Shown here one piece after another: positions 28,401 through 37,352 of a DNA stretch of 64,000 nt; position 1 is the first letter of the stretch, and every line of letters starts with the position of its first letter. The stretch lies in NCBI GenBank assembly GCA_947034885.2, contig OX344750.2:15804053-15868052 (forward strand). The letters are read 5' to 3'. Source of the DNA: Thuidium tamariscinum. Lineage: Eukaryota; Streptophyta; Bryopsida; Hypnales; Thuidiaceae. The notes under the pieces were generated by a model. That model worked only from the letters and a program-made list of their open reading frames with translations, was not told the DNA's origin and made no database searches. A program made the translations under genes and the position numbers.

Positions 28401-28742
28401 GGCTTCAATCCCTGCAACCATTCAAGATACTAGTATATTGAGCCTTAAATACACAAGAAGTTTTGAAAACATAAAATTCATTAGAAACATTTGAGGTATT
28501 GAAGGTGAAAGCTTATTTATATTCTTAGAATGTAATTGAATTGGCAAACCTTTTCTGCAATTGCTATGCAATGTTGTTGAAAATGGAATGTAGATGTTTG
28601 TAGACCAACACTAGGACCCCAAAGGAGATGGGTGTTGAGTCCACCAGTGAGAGAGTAGAGACAACAACAATTGCCACATATGGCCACTGCGGTGCTATTA
28701 TCAACATAGTGCAAATGTGTTCCTTGATATCCTACTATATAC
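2905..28742 (-). CDS. Axonemal WD40-repeat protein, CFAP43/CFAP44/CFAP57 group (partial, six exons)
   Basis: Six exons on the minus strand join in frame into about 436 residues: 28742-28550, 28411-28345, 22352-22264, 13552-13391, 6876-6212 and 3037-2905. Phases agree at every junction and most splice sites are GT/AG of good quality. The joined protein reads as successive WD40 blades. Diagnostic stretches are HYVDNS...ICGN, KGLKPMVHVYS, NPVKYASFSP...SGNGHLSIWD, CHCWASNGDIIYVG and CGKDGTIRIWSID. Their order and spacing match the N-terminal beta-propellers of the paralogous ciliary proteins CFAP43, CFAP44 and CFAP57. From remembered sequences I find CFAP57 and CFAP43 about equally good, so no symbol is given. 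Family members act in the axoneme of motile cilia (inner-arm dynein or tether complexes). In plants this means sperm flagella. Family members usually exceed 1,200 residues, so most of the protein, including the coiled-coil C-terminus, lies beyond the left edge. The initiator exon, to the right of 28.74 kb, was not located. Confidence 0.8.
3038..6211 (-). other. Intron between exons E and F (3.2 kb)
   Basis: Bounded by donor GTTAGT and acceptor GCAG on the minus strand. The content is AT-rich and I see no transposon with clear ends. Confidence 0.6.
6212..6876 (-). CDS. Axonemal WD40 gene, exon E (largest)
   Basis: This exon of 665 nt starts after TGTAG at 6876 with VTTWKEH and ends before GTTAGT, leaving a codon split 2/1. 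It encodes about 221 residues. CHCWASNGDIIYVG and NGEILSFDV form one blade, EICIGQNHLVAIGISG another, and VSAEYRGDEKQLLLGSSRG a third. The exon then reaches FHDGSILAMSFI, which continues into exon F. A lysine-rich stretch (KKKRQKKNEK) followed by acidic residues forms a charged loop between blades. That loop is probably variable and not a localisation signal, although I cannot exclude the latter. The frame is open throughout. Confidence 0.82.
7652..8605. mobile_element. TTAA-flanked, piggyBac-like non-autonomous element A1
   Basis: The element begins TTAACCCCTAAAGCCCT and ends as the inverse of TTAACCCCTAAACCCCT. TTAA lies at both edges, as expected for a TTAA target duplication with CCC-starting inverted repeats, the piggyBac signature. 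Near the right end it carries the subterminal motif GATCCTACGGTTA shared by the other long copies. No transposase frame is present. Kolobok and Sola3 elements also use TTAA, so the superfamily is inferred. Confidence 0.78.
10059..11535. mobile_element. Family-B DNA transposon B1, split by a nested family-B copy
   Basis: The left end is GGGTGATTGCAAGAAACACT and the right end is the inverse of GGGTCGTTGCA. The element is flanked by the 4-bp duplication CTAA (10055-10058 and 11536-11539). The copy B2 at 10780-11524 has inserted 11 bp from the right end, duplicating TGCA. Without B2 the element is about 0.73 kb. No coding capacity was seen. The superfamily is not assigned; 4-bp duplications occur in several, including Sola1/2, Ginger and Chapaev. 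Confidence 0.8.
10780..11524. mobile_element. Family-B element B2, nested inside B1
   Basis: This 745-bp element has ends GGGTGAATGCAAGAAAGACT and the inverse of GGGTCATTGCAAGAAAGACC. Target TGCA is duplicated on both sides (10776-10779 and 11525-11528). It is nearly identical, in opposite orientation, to B4 at 16187-16931, which also measures 745 bp. It carries a short GC-rich block (GCGCGCACA) unusual for the surroundings. Confidence 0.85.
13391..13552 (-). CDS. Axonemal WD40 gene, exon D
   Basis: This exon of 162 nt (54 codons, phase 0 at both ends) lies between acceptor AAAG and the near-consensus donor GTAAGT. It encodes ILWDINPTKRATKM, then NPVKYASFSP and RVCVSGNGHLSIWDYE. The last segment closely resembles the same blade in CFAP57 and CFAP44 by my recollection. 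Near-identical inverted transposon copies lie in the two introns that flank it (see findings). Confidence 0.82.
13906..13999. mobile_element. Degenerate Stowaway-like MITE E4
   Basis: The ends TTCCTTCTATTCAACTAAAG and the inverse at TTTAGTGAGATAAAGGGAA resemble the copies at 25441 and 37499, including the internal TTTCCTAACTAGGCT. It is diverged, so the boundaries are approximate. Confidence 0.55.
14572..15302. mobile_element. Family-B element B3
   Basis: The left end is GGGTCATTGCAAGAAACACT and the right end is the inverse of AGGTGATTGTAAGAAACA. The 4-bp duplication AAGA lies at 14568-14571 and 15303-15306. It is about 731 bp long, with no coding frame. Confidence 0.8.
16187..16931. mobile_element. 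Family-B element B4 (inverted near-copy of B2)
   Basis: This 745-bp element has ends GGGTCATTGCAAGAAAGACC and the inverse of GGGTGAATGCAAGAAAGACT. The AATT duplication lies at 16183-16186 and 16932-16935. Where I compared them by eye, it differs from the reverse complement of B2 only at scattered positions. Confidence 0.85.
17129..17806. mobile_element. Family-B element B5, diverged
   Basis: Ends GGATTGTAAGAGACACTTGT and the inverse of AGGTGATTGTAAGAAACACA identify the family, and the interior resembles B3 and B7. No clear 4-bp duplication remains, so the exact left edge is uncertain. Confidence 0.65.
17993..18837. mobile_element. Family-H inverted-repeat element, 0.85-kb form
   Basis: The left end is GATGCTAGTATTCAAGCATA and the right end is the inverse of GGTGTTATTATGTGAACC, followed inward on both sides by TGAGCC/GGCTCA-like sequence. 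The same ends bound shorter elements at 28922 and 34570. An AT microsatellite lies inside. I found no convincing target duplication, so the superfamily is open (hAT-like is possible). Confidence 0.5.
18186..18247. repeat. (AT)n microsatellite, about 62 bp
   Basis: Uninterrupted alternating AT within a family-H element. Apparent open frames across it are artefacts of the repeat. Confidence 0.97.
19428..19498. repeat. (TA)n microsatellite, about 71 bp
   Basis: Uninterrupted alternating TA. The tyrosine-isoleucine open frame across it is an artefact. Confidence 0.97.
22264..22352 (-). CDS. Axonemal WD40 gene, exon C
   Basis: This 89-nt exon lies between acceptor TGTGCAG and donor GTGAGC. Two bases complete the codon split after exon B, then the frame reads VAELEVVIMAFSQTSWRFVT and SGEPDFCL before joining ILWD of exon D. 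That gives a complete WD40 blade across two exons, with the join falling inside the final strand. The left end of a TTAA-flanked element begins only 26 bp above the acceptor. Confidence 0.8.
22379..23024. mobile_element. TTAA-flanked element A2 (646 bp, separate subfamily)
   Basis: The ends are TTAACCCCTAAATACCCAAG and the inverse of TTAACCCCTATATGCCCAAG. Only the outer part of these repeats matches the longer TTAA family. The interior differs and the subterminal GATCCTACGGTTA motif is not evident. There is no coding frame. Confidence 0.75.
23175..23222. repeat. Short perfect-arm hairpin
   Basis: Arms TTTGAGCCCATTG and CAATGGGCTCAAA enclose about 22 bp. It could be a small foldback remnant; no function is supported. 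Confidence 0.6.
23783..24162. repeat. Dispersed repeat G, copy 1 (interrupted by A3)
   Basis: This segment matches 40715-41103 in the same orientation, including TTTCTAGTATTAGCGAGTGA, AAGTGT near the middle and GGGTGTTTCTCCCTTA at the end. In this copy the match stops exactly where the TTAA-flanked element A3 begins. The minus strand has a 99-codon open frame (24182-23883), but the other copy does not keep it open, so I do not call a gene. Confidence 0.65.
24163..25088. mobile_element. TTAA-flanked, piggyBac-like element A3
   Basis: It is 926 bp long, starting TTAACCCTAAAGGACTGC and ending as the inverse of TTAACTCCTAAAGGATCA. The subterminal motif TAACCATAGGATCTT lies near the left end, so it is inverted relative to A1. 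It is inserted in dispersed repeat G. Confidence 0.75.
25441..25536. mobile_element. Stowaway-like MITE E2
   Basis: The ends CTTCCACCATCCCACTAAAA and the inverse in TTAGTGGGACAAAGGGAG flank TTTCCTAATTAGTCTGATTT, the core shared with the 37.5-kb copy. The terminal CTCCCT-type sequence and TA at the right edge fit Stowaway (Tc1/mariner) elements of plants. Confidence 0.7.
25559..26484. mobile_element. TTAA-flanked, piggyBac-like element A4
   Basis: It is 926 bp long, with ends TTAACCCCTAAAGGACCG and the inverse of TTAACCCCTAAAGGACCA. Just inside the left end is an 8-bp-arm palindrome, GTCCCCTCGGGGGAC. The subterminal GATCCTACGGTTA lies near the right end. It is nearly identical, inverted, to A6 at 35982-36911, so both are probably young. 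Confidence 0.85.
26898..27616. mobile_element. Family-B element B6
   Basis: It is 719 bp long. The left end is GGGTGATTGCAAGAAACACT and the right end is the inverse of GGGTCGTTGCAAGAAACAT. The AATG duplication lies at 26894-26897 and 27617-27620. Interior sequence groups it with B1. Confidence 0.85.
27671..27842. mobile_element. CACTA-like palindromic MITE D1
   Basis: It starts CACTATAAGAAACTGGGGTC and ends with the inverse, finishing TTCTTGTAGTG. The 3-bp duplication AAA lies on both sides. Arms are over 60 bp and pair almost perfectly, so the 172-bp element is a foldback structure. CACT(A/G) ends and a 3-bp duplication are the CACTA (EnSpm) signature. Confidence 0.85.
28008..28246. mobile_element. 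CACTA-like palindromic MITE D2
   Basis: It starts CACTAGAAGAAAAACGCAG and ends AGGGATTTCTTCTCGTG, with an AAT duplication on both sides. The arms include TCCCTGTTTATTTCAACAAA and its inverse. The centre is rich in AACGC/GCGTT repeats and contains ACGCGT. Confidence 0.8.
28345..28411 (-). CDS. Axonemal WD40 gene, exon B
   Basis: This 67-nt exon lies between acceptor TTGCAG and donor GTGAGT. It encodes GLKPMVHVYSMQNENIEIAT then LE, with one base carried over to exon C. Joined to exon A it gives IAIAEKGLKPMVHVYS, a characteristic match to the LKP(L/M)(I/V)xVYS-type segment of CFAP43 and its paralogues. Confidence 0.82.
28550..28742 (-). CDS. Axonemal WD40 gene, exon A (first visible)
   Basis: This 193-nt exon begins after ATATAG, with one base completing a codon begun in an unseen upstream exon. 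It reads YIVGYQGTHLHYVDNSTA, then ICGNCCCLYSLTGG and a segment ending CIAIAEK at donor GTTTGC. An in-frame TGA a few codons above the proposed acceptor shows the exon cannot extend much further. A second AG at 28733-28732 is possible but would break the phase. Confidence 0.78.
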
Positions 28743-28921
28743 CTATATGTAATTCATATTACAAAACAATTTTTGTCATTTTATAGTCAAATTTCAAAAT
28801 ACTTTAAAGTTTGTAACACTAAAGCAAATATCAAGTTTTGACTATTTATTACAAATTTGAAGCAAATGTCATTTCAGCAATCATCAAAAGTTTACTTTTT
28901 GCATGAGGTATTAAAGGCAAT

Positions 28922-29136
28922 GGTGCTAATGTGCAAGCATGAAAATGCAAGTATGTAAGCCTTGAGTGTGTATATATATAAAAGTAGATATACTACAAGC
29001 AATGAAGGCATTTATAATATAAACATCTTCAATGTAGGTACATAATATAATGTAGTCATAGTGTAATCATAAAAAGTTTATGTGTTTAATCTTTTAGGCT
29101 TACAATTTTATGCTCTTATGCTTACATAATAGCACC
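28922..29136. mobile_element. Family-H inverted-repeat element, short form
   Basis: The ends are GGTGCTAATGTGCAAGCATG and the inverse of GGTGCTATTATGTAAGCATA, with AAGCC/GGCTT further in. It shares its design with 17993-18837 and 34570-34793. No clear target duplication was found. Confidence 0.6.
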
Positions 29137-30119
29137 CCTTGCATTAAAGGTACTATGTAATATGTTTTTCAAGTATTAAAGATGATAAAACCATTCTTAA
29201 CAATTCTTCATTTACAAGTGCCTTTGGACCAAATTTTTGTATTTTTTTGGTTGTTAAATTACTTGAATTAAGAGTTCTATTTCTACATTGATTACTATGA
29301 TTTCTAAGAATATTACTTCTATTTAAATCAAAAAATATCATTGTAGGAAACCTCTATTTAATGTGACATTTTCATCATTTTTTTATGAAAACATCACACA
29401 AAACACGATTTTCTCTTATTGCATACTACGTCTTTATTTTGGTAAAAAAATTTATGTAAAAGATGTCTTAGAAGAAATTCTTACTTTTTTCATTCTTACA
29501 AGTTAATCAATTGAATAATTTAAATTATATATTTGTAAAGAATGTTGTATATATGACCAATAGTTGTAGGGAAGTTGTGAGTGTCTCAAATTTGAGATTC
29601 CTTGTCACTTTCATGATATATCTTTAAAATTTAACCCCTAATAAATGCTCAACCATCTAATGAATGGATGATAGTTTTTTTGCAAAGTACATGTCATGGA
29701 TTCTATATCCATCAAGAAAGATTCAAGAAATATTATGTTATATATCAATGGAAACATGAAAGAATGCTCTACATGCATGTACTATTATATGAATCAAGAA
29801 TGTAAACTTTAAAGGATCTATATTATTTATTGTAAATTTTTAGATTAATTTTTATAATTAGTTTAAGTAATTAGGGCTAATAATGAGCTTTGATTTTAGT
29901 TTTCAGTATCCATTTCGTTGAAAATTTTCTAGAAGTTGAAGGAGGATATGGACCTTTTCTTGAGCACTCTTTAGTGGTTTGATCACATGACATATGATCT
30001 ACTTATGACTATTAATTTTACTATTAAGATAAGCACATCCATTATTACACCCTCAATCTAATTGCTTCCTTATTTTCCATTGTCTTACAACAACAATTAG
30101 ATTGGGGTCATGCCTACTT

Positions 30120-31050
30120 TAACCCCTAAAGGACCAACATGCGTTTTTTGGCCGTATAGAAATTTTGGGCAGGTACGTGTGATTGGAAATTTGAATATTT
30201 TGGACTGAAATTTTAATAGAGGGTGGGGGCGAGGAATATCTTCATGTGTACCAAATTTCATGACATTTGGAGATATGAGTCAAAAGTTATGGCCTAATAT
30301 GTTACTTTTTTTCGTAACTGGGCAGTTCGGGCAGATCAGAAAAAATCACTTTTTTTTAAAATGAAAATTTTAAACTAGTTTTCTACATTTATATATAAGT
30401 GGAAAGCTTTGAATCATTCCATTTCAATCAAAGAGTCAAAAGTTATGAGGTTTTTTCGTTTGCGGGCAGTAATGGATTCTCCACTATTAAAGAAACTTCG
30501 AAGTCGTTTATTTCACTCAATTTTCAATATTTTTGTAAAAAAATAAAATTCCAGGATGTAGATTGATTATTACAACATTTCAATCATTGGGATTGTCATT
30601 TTTTAATTCTATAATTAAATTCTTAACAATTTAGTATTATGAATCATTCTCTATTTCTTTTTACTTACTATTTTTTTCCTATATGTTGTACAATTCCAAA
30701 TGACATGAAATTTTTTGAGCATATCTCCATCTTGTTTAGGAAACTGAATTCAAAGAGGCACCACCATTTTCAACATTTTTTCCTTGAGAAGTGACTTTGT
30801 GAAGTGCAGCTGCCCGGTTTTTTGCAGGATTGAAAAAATGGTTTTGGTGAATTTGAATGCTTATATCTTTTGATCCACATGGTGGAATTTTTTGAAATTT
30901 TTACCACATGTTTTTTAGACATTATACTACAAGATCCTACGGTTACATGTGTCAAAAATGGGTTTTTTCAAGAAAAATGGTAGTTGTACTAGAAATGGCA
31001 GTTTTCAAGCGTTTTTGGTGAATACATAGTCATAGAACTTTAGGGGTTAA
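30120..31050. mobile_element. TTAA-flanked, piggyBac-like element A5
   Basis: It is 931 bp long, starting TTAACCCCTAAAGGACCAAC and ending as the inverse of TTAACCCCTAAAGTTCT. Subterminal GATCCTACGGTTA lies near the right end. The interior groups it with A1 and A8, with shared segments such as GAAGTGCAGCTGCCCGG. Confidence 0.82.
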
Positions 31051-33920
31051 ATCTAGTGATCATGTTGTAGTATGCCTTTTGCCCTTTCATGATTGTAGAA
31101 TTGTAAGGTCTGGTACTATATTCAAATATAAAACTTTGAGGTAACATCATTTAGCAATTGTGAAATGAATTCTTCTATTTATGTACTCCCCATATTCACA
31201 TAGATGTGCAAACTATGCCATCGAAAGAAAGAACTTATACGACCACAAATTTTTTTTTTTTTTTAATCTATTAGCCCTATGCACACTTGGAGTGTATATA
31301 GAAAGAACAATTGTCCTTCATGCTTGAGGTGCTTATACCTAATTGTTTCTAAGACAATTTGCATAGATGTGTAGCCTAAAATATATAGATTCTATTCATG
31401 AGAGTCTAGGGTTAATTTTCAGAACACTTGTTTTCATTGTATTTATTTATAAGATTTTCACAAAATGCACAATAAAAAGAATTAATAATCCTCCATTGAC
31501 TTTCAATAAGAATTCAACAAAGACCTTAGATAGTTTGATAATAGGAACCATGTCAATTTACTTATTTAGTCACTAATAGGTTCTTTTTTTTTAATTAAAT
31601 TGATCAAGATGTAATAGAACAAAGGAACTAGATGAATGCGACTTGGTCTCACATCAAAATTTGAAACTAAAAAATGCTAAAGGTTGTACATCCCAAAAGT
31701 AGATGCCTTTAGATTAATTATAACTTTCCTAAGAACCATTTGTAGTATTTGATTTAAACTAAAAGAATGAAGTTTGGACAAGTTTTGTATTTACACCATT
31801 GATAATAAAATTTTGGAAAAATTGAAAAATTGAAAGAACTATTGCAAGCTCTATAGATTTGAATCCAAATTACACAATTTAAGGGTATTTCATTTGTATT
31901 TTTTTCCTTTTAAATGACGATTTAATTAAATTATAAAATGATGTTCAAATTTAGTTTATAAAACAATGTTTTCCATTTTAGACTTCATAAACTTGAAGTT
32001 TTAAGAAAATTATGATATAAATTTTAATTGGAATAATTTTATTACGTAATAAAAGTACATTAACTTGATTTTTTACAAACAATTCTAGAAAAACCAACTC
32101 CAACAAAAAGGCATAATCTTTCATAACTGAAGAATACCAAAAAATTAAAAATACATATGTGTGTATCAATTATGCAATAGGATAAGTTTGTCTCCATAGA
32201 GGTATTTGAAGGAATGGTCATTTGCAAGATATTATTGGATGTAAAATACATAATTTGATAAATCTTCTCATTGATTTTCATTGCTACTTGTAGATCTTGA
32301 AAAAAATTAAAATTAATTGATTTTTTCTCTATTTATTAGATTTTTATAATTTTTTGCAATAAAATTATGAAAATATCATGCTTTTACAAAACAATTTAAG
32401 TATTTTCATAGCAGAAAAACAATCCATATATTCATATTCTAAAATTATGAGATTGATATTTGAACACTATTTAAAAGGCTAAATGTAATCCCAATGTAAT
32501 GTTTTAACCATTTTGCAATGAATCTAGTTTTTTAGTGGTTAATTAGCTCATTTTTTGTAGTTTTTAGTTTGATTAGAATTTTTTGTATGCATCTATGGCT
32601 TACATTTGAAAGAAAAGTGTGATGTTTTCTTTCCAGTGGAATACACTGTCCATTTTTATTCAAAAAGCTTCAATGTTAATTTTTCTTAAACTAGATAATA
32701 CTATATATTTCTAATTGAAAGTTAAAAATTTAATACACGGTCTAAACATATTCTTTCTTGATGAAAATATGATTTTTTATTCTTGATTTGGTGCCTAGAT
32801 CAAAAGTTATGTTGCTTGCAACTTCTAAAACAAGATTAACTACTTCAAGCGAAAACCTTCCCCTACTTCTAAAATTTGGCAAGTATGTAATTATATAATA
32901 TTGTATATTAATTTAATAGAAAATAATCACATATACTTTAGAAATCTCATTCTTGGAAATATTCAAGTTTGTTGCCCCTATCAAGTAGGATCAAAATTAG
33001 AAACTCCCATGTCAAATAATATTTTTAAATTAATTTAAAAAAATAAAATAAAATAAATTTGTATTTAGTTTTTAGTTTTAAAAAATATTTTTTATTCTTT
33101 AAATATTTAAATGTTTTCAATGTTCTATTATTTAAAAGTTTGATCAGTAGTACAAGTAGTGTATTGGTTCACAAAGCTTGTTCTTAGCATGAGGATAGTT
33201 CCAAAATAATCTCTCCATAGCTTGAAAAAATATCTAATGATGGTGAAAATTTCTTACTACATGAAAAATGGAAGCTATTAAGAATTTTTGCCTTAAATAT
33301 ACCCCTATCTTTTTGTAGATTAGTTTTATCCATCTTATCTTGAGTTAAATAAAAATTCAAAACCATTCAAACTTTCTATTGGTACTTGCAAAGATTAAAA
33401 AATTTGATTATCATTTTTTTGTATATCTAATTGTAGAATCTTGCATTTGACCAATATGAAATTGTGTCAAAGGGATTTCAAGATTTTTTACTACATAGAT
33501 TGCAAGACATTTGTATATAAAGTAAATATAATAAAGATTTTGAATTGATTTTTTCCTTGAATAATTGAGTTTAAAATCTAAAAGAAAAATTCAAAAAATA
33601 CAAACTTGTTTTTCATTCTTTAATAAAAATATTAAATATAAATAGGTACAATATAGAAAAAAAATCTAAGTCATCAATAGTTCTAAAATGGACTTAAAAG
33701 ATACTAATTTTGATAGTGAAATTGTTCTCACAAACAAACTAAATGTTGTAGAACTTATTATTCATTTTAAATTGTGATATTAAGATTTAAAAAATATAGA
33801 ATACAATATTTTTTTCAATAACATGCAATCTTTAACAATATAACAAAACACTCCTTAAAATTCACATCACAAATTCAAATGAAATGAACAAATTTTTTCT
33901 ATATAGACAAAAATACACTA

Positions 33921-34484
33921 CCTCCGTCCCAAAATGATCTTTCTATTTAACAAAATATTATAGATTAAGGTTTAAAATAACATTTAAAAATCCCCTTTGA
34001 ATTTGTAAGTAAATCTTGGTTTATTCTTAGCATCTTAGAAACTTTGAGTTTTAAAAACCTTTTCCAAAGTATAATTTTAGAATATAGAAAAGTAGACTTT
34101 TAAAGGCATTTTCAAAAAGCACCAATGGGTACCTAAATTTTGAATTTGAGATTGTCATTTTGTGGGCAATTAGTATAGATCTAAAACCACATGTGGACCT
34201 TTGTTCCCCTACCAAAGCTTCACTTCCTTCAAGTAAGCAACACTCAAAGAGATGCAAAAAATTTGAACTAAAATTGTTGATTGACCCCTTTAGTCATTTC
34301 TTTTGTCTTTTGATTGATGATTGCATGAATAGAAGGAAAATTATTGCTTAAAGTTGTTTAGCTAGTCCTAAACAACAATCAAAATCCAAATTTAACAAAT
34401 TTTCATGTCACGAAAGGCAACATGAAGATAATTTTGGGAAAAAAAATTAAGGTCAACAGAAAAATCATTTTGGGACGGAGGGAG
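33921..34484. mobile_element. Stowaway element E3 (564 bp)
   Basis: It is flanked by TA on both sides (33919-33920 and 34485-34486) with ends CCTCCGTCCCAAAATGATC and the inverse, ATCATTTTGGGACGGAGG. This is the classic plant Stowaway CTCCCTCCGTCCC terminus with TA duplication. It is longer than most Stowaway MITEs and has no transposase frame. Confidence 0.88.
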
Positions 34485-34569
34485 TAATATTCACTCTATA
34501 AAATTAAAAATTAGATGTTTTAAATTTTTGCATAATTTTGATTACAAGGCAAATTCCATTTTGCCTAGT

Positions 34570-34793
34570 TGCTAGTATGTGAGCATAGAAAGTGTGAGCC
34601 TATGAACCTAGAATTCTATACACCTATAATAAGTGTCTATATTATAGACACCTCAATGATTATAGTGTATTTATGTTTTAAACACCTATATTATAGGTAT
34701 TTATGTTATAAACTCCTTCAAATAGTGTAGAATACTTACTTGTATTTAGGCTCACGGCTCATAGGCTCACACTTCTATGCTCACATACTAGCA
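34570..34793. mobile_element. Family-H inverted-repeat element, 224 bp
   Basis: The ends TGCTAGTATGTGAGCATAGA and the inverse of TGCTAGTATGTGAGCATAGA match perfectly over 20 bp. They are followed inward by AAGTGTGAGCCTATGA, also mirrored. It is the cleanest copy of the family. No duplication was recognised. Confidence 0.7.
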
Positions 34794-35522
34794 TCATTGT
34801 TCCATTTTGTAGAAAGTGTAGAAAAACTTTTGCTCCTAGGCACTAAATGAAAAAATAAATTATACATTTATAGAAAGGAAATTTGTTTCTTATCTTTAGA
34901 ATTGTCTCTAATGCCTAGGCAATTTTTGTTAATAATTTGAGAAACTTTGTTAAATTTTTGTAGTTTATTACTTAATTATGCTATTTGAGTCAACGACAAA
35001 TTTTGAAAGATAGGACATGTCCTTGCTAAGGATTTATTCTAAAACTAGTAAAGTAAAAGATACCTTCACTTCTCTTAAATTATTTCAACTTTTGTGCAAT
35101 AACTTAGTTCGGTTTCACATATTAAATTCTATGAAAAAAAAATTCTTTTTTCAATATCAAAATCAATTAAAGTTAACTATTAACAAGATAAATTAAGGTT
35201 TATTACCTATTTTTGACAAGGGCCCCATTTATGCAAAATAGGGGGATTTATTTTTATGAATGATAAGAATATGATGTGGACTAGGACCTTCATTATTGTA
35301 TGACAAATAATATATTAGCACCTAATGAAGTATCTAGGACCAATTTTCAGTCTTGCGCTTCTCAATGATAGAATTGCCTCTAAATAGAAAAAACCCAAGT
35401 GAATCTATTATTTAAACTTTTTTGATTTTTACTAATTTCAAACTTGACTAAAAGAATTAGCAGAAAATAGTGTAATCTTCATTATTTCTATTTCTTGACC
35501 AAAGAAAGTTATCCCTCTATTA
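34794..35522. other. No feature seen
   Basis: AT-rich sequence without recognisable element ends or exon-like frames. Confidence 0.5.
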
Positions 35523-35795
35523 AGGTAGGTACACCCAAGAGCGCCCTGTTCCTAAAAGCGCCATCTACAGTGCACATACATTCCCAAAATCAGTCATGTT
35601 CAGAGGCTGTAGATGGCACTTTCAGAAACAAACTTTGACCATTAATAACTTCTGCATACAGTATCAAAATCCTGTGTTCTTTGGTGCGTTGGAGCATGCT
35701 TTCACTTGCCAACAAGACTGCATAAAAATTTGAACTAGCTAATAACAGGAATTAGACACAGTATGAATAAATGGCGCTTTTAGGTGTACCTACCT
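35523..35795. mobile_element. TA-flanked MITE C1
   Basis: This 273-bp element with ends AGGTAGGTACACCCAAGAGC and the inverse (TTTTAGGTGTACCTACCT) lies between TA dinucleotides. Internal inverted segments include GCGCCATCTACAGT and CTGTAGATGGC. The TA duplication suggests a Tc1/mariner-type parent, but the ends are not the Stowaway consensus. Confidence 0.85.
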
Positions 35796-35981
35796 TATCA
35801 CTTAATTGGACATATGCTAAATTGCTTAACATTGTCAAGAATAGGTCATATACCTTATTCATCATCAATATTCACATTTTATTTATTTTTGTCATAATAA
35901 AAACACTAAAAAAACATCAGATTCTTACCTAAGGACATGAAGTGGGTGAACACAAAATCAAGCAATAAGATATTAAGTTGT

Positions 35982-36911
35982 TTAACCCCTAAAGGACCGA
36001 GGCCTTTTTTCTGTCAAAAACCTCTCAAAACTGCCATTTCTGTTGCATTTATCCAAGAAAACAAAAAATATATTTTCTTAAGAATCTAACCGTAGGATCT
36101 TGTACTTAATTTTATTGAGATCAAGTGGTAAGAATTTCATGAAGTTTGACCGTATAGATTGGAAGATATGAGCATTCAAAGTTGGAAATACAAGTTTTTT
36201 TGAACTGTAGTTTGCAATTTCAGATGACTTTGACTAGAATTTGTATTAAAAAATTGCACTATAGACTTTGAATTTATAATTTTTTGTGTTAAGAAATTGA
36301 GTTGAGAGTCTAGGAAAAAAATTTCACTTAAAAAACACTTGATTTGCATTCTTTAAAAAATTGTTAAGTAGATGTAGGTCCAAGATTGAAAGAAAAACTA
36401 AATGGTTAATAACTCTAAGATGGGATTGAAATACAATAATCCCAATGGTGAGATTGTTCTAGAAAGTAAACATAACCTTGTCCAACAATTTTTTTTGAAA
36501 AATTGTGAAAATTGCATTCAAAAATGAATCCTATAAGTTATTTTTTCAAGAAATTGTTTAGATTGCCCGAAAAACAAGATTGTCCATAACTTTCTCATTA
36601 TAAGTCCAAATAGAGTGAATCAAAGCTTCACATGTAGGCAAAAATATATTATTTTAGAAAAAAAATTAAAAAATTAAAATTTGACTTTTTGCAAAAAAGA
36701 ATTTCTGCCCGCCGAATGAAAATTTGGGCTTTTTGTGGTATAACTTTTGTTCCCAGTCACCAATTGAAATAAAAATTACATTCCCATGAAGCTAATCAGT
36801 TTTCCTATCTTATGAGAAAGTTTCAAAAAGATTCATTAAAAATTGAGGTCTACGGAACCTGCCCAAACTCCAAATTGTCCCCCGAGGGGACAATGGTCCT
36901 TTAGGGGTTAA
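35982..36911. mobile_element. TTAA-flanked, piggyBac-like element A6 (inverted near-copy of A4)
   Basis: It is 930 bp long, with ends TTAACCCCTAAAGGACCG and the inverse of TTAACCCCTAAAGGACCA. The subterminal motif TAACCGTAGGATCTT lies near the left end and the GTCCCC...GGGGAC palindrome near the right, so it is inverted relative to A4. Confidence 0.86.
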
Positions 36912-37281
36912 GCTAATTGTTTAAGTACTACAGTAGCTGTGTATGAGTGGTGCAGAGAAAATATCTGGAAACAGGGTAACTTAATTCTTTCCTAGGACAT
37001 TGAAAATTAGCAACCAATTGCACAACCCTTTGGTATCACTTTGAATACAAAAATCACTCATCACTTCAAAACTTCAAACCCTAAAAAAGAGTCCACCCCC
37101 CAAAAAATTGAAATTAGGTCATGAGTGATTGCAATGTAGTCGACCAACCCTAAAAATTATGAAGCTCATTGTACACCAGAAAAGTTTGATGATCCAATAC
37201 AATCTGTAAGTGAAGGGCAGGGTCGGCACATTCTTGTTCAATATTTATATATTTTCCAAAAAATAAGGTTTGGCAGATGGA

Positions 37282-37327
<46 letters not shown>

Positions 37328-37352
37328 TTATGATGATGATGATGATGATGAT
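37282..37352. repeat. Compound microsatellite (AAT)n(ATT)n(GAT)n
   Basis: Roughly seven AAT units run directly into about ten ATT units and then seven ATG/GAT units. The AAT and ATT blocks are mutually complementary and form a hairpin. The Asn-Ile-Met frame across it is an artefact. Confidence 0.95.

Larger units (their letters stand above)
28743..33920. other. No gene supported; repeats and AT-rich sequence
   Basis: The unseen first exon of the axonemal gene may lie here or further right, but no candidate with both a convincing protein match and splice site was found. Two transposon copies (28922-29136 and 30120-31050) are described separately. The rest is featureless AT-rich DNA with A/T runs. 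Confidence 0.5.
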
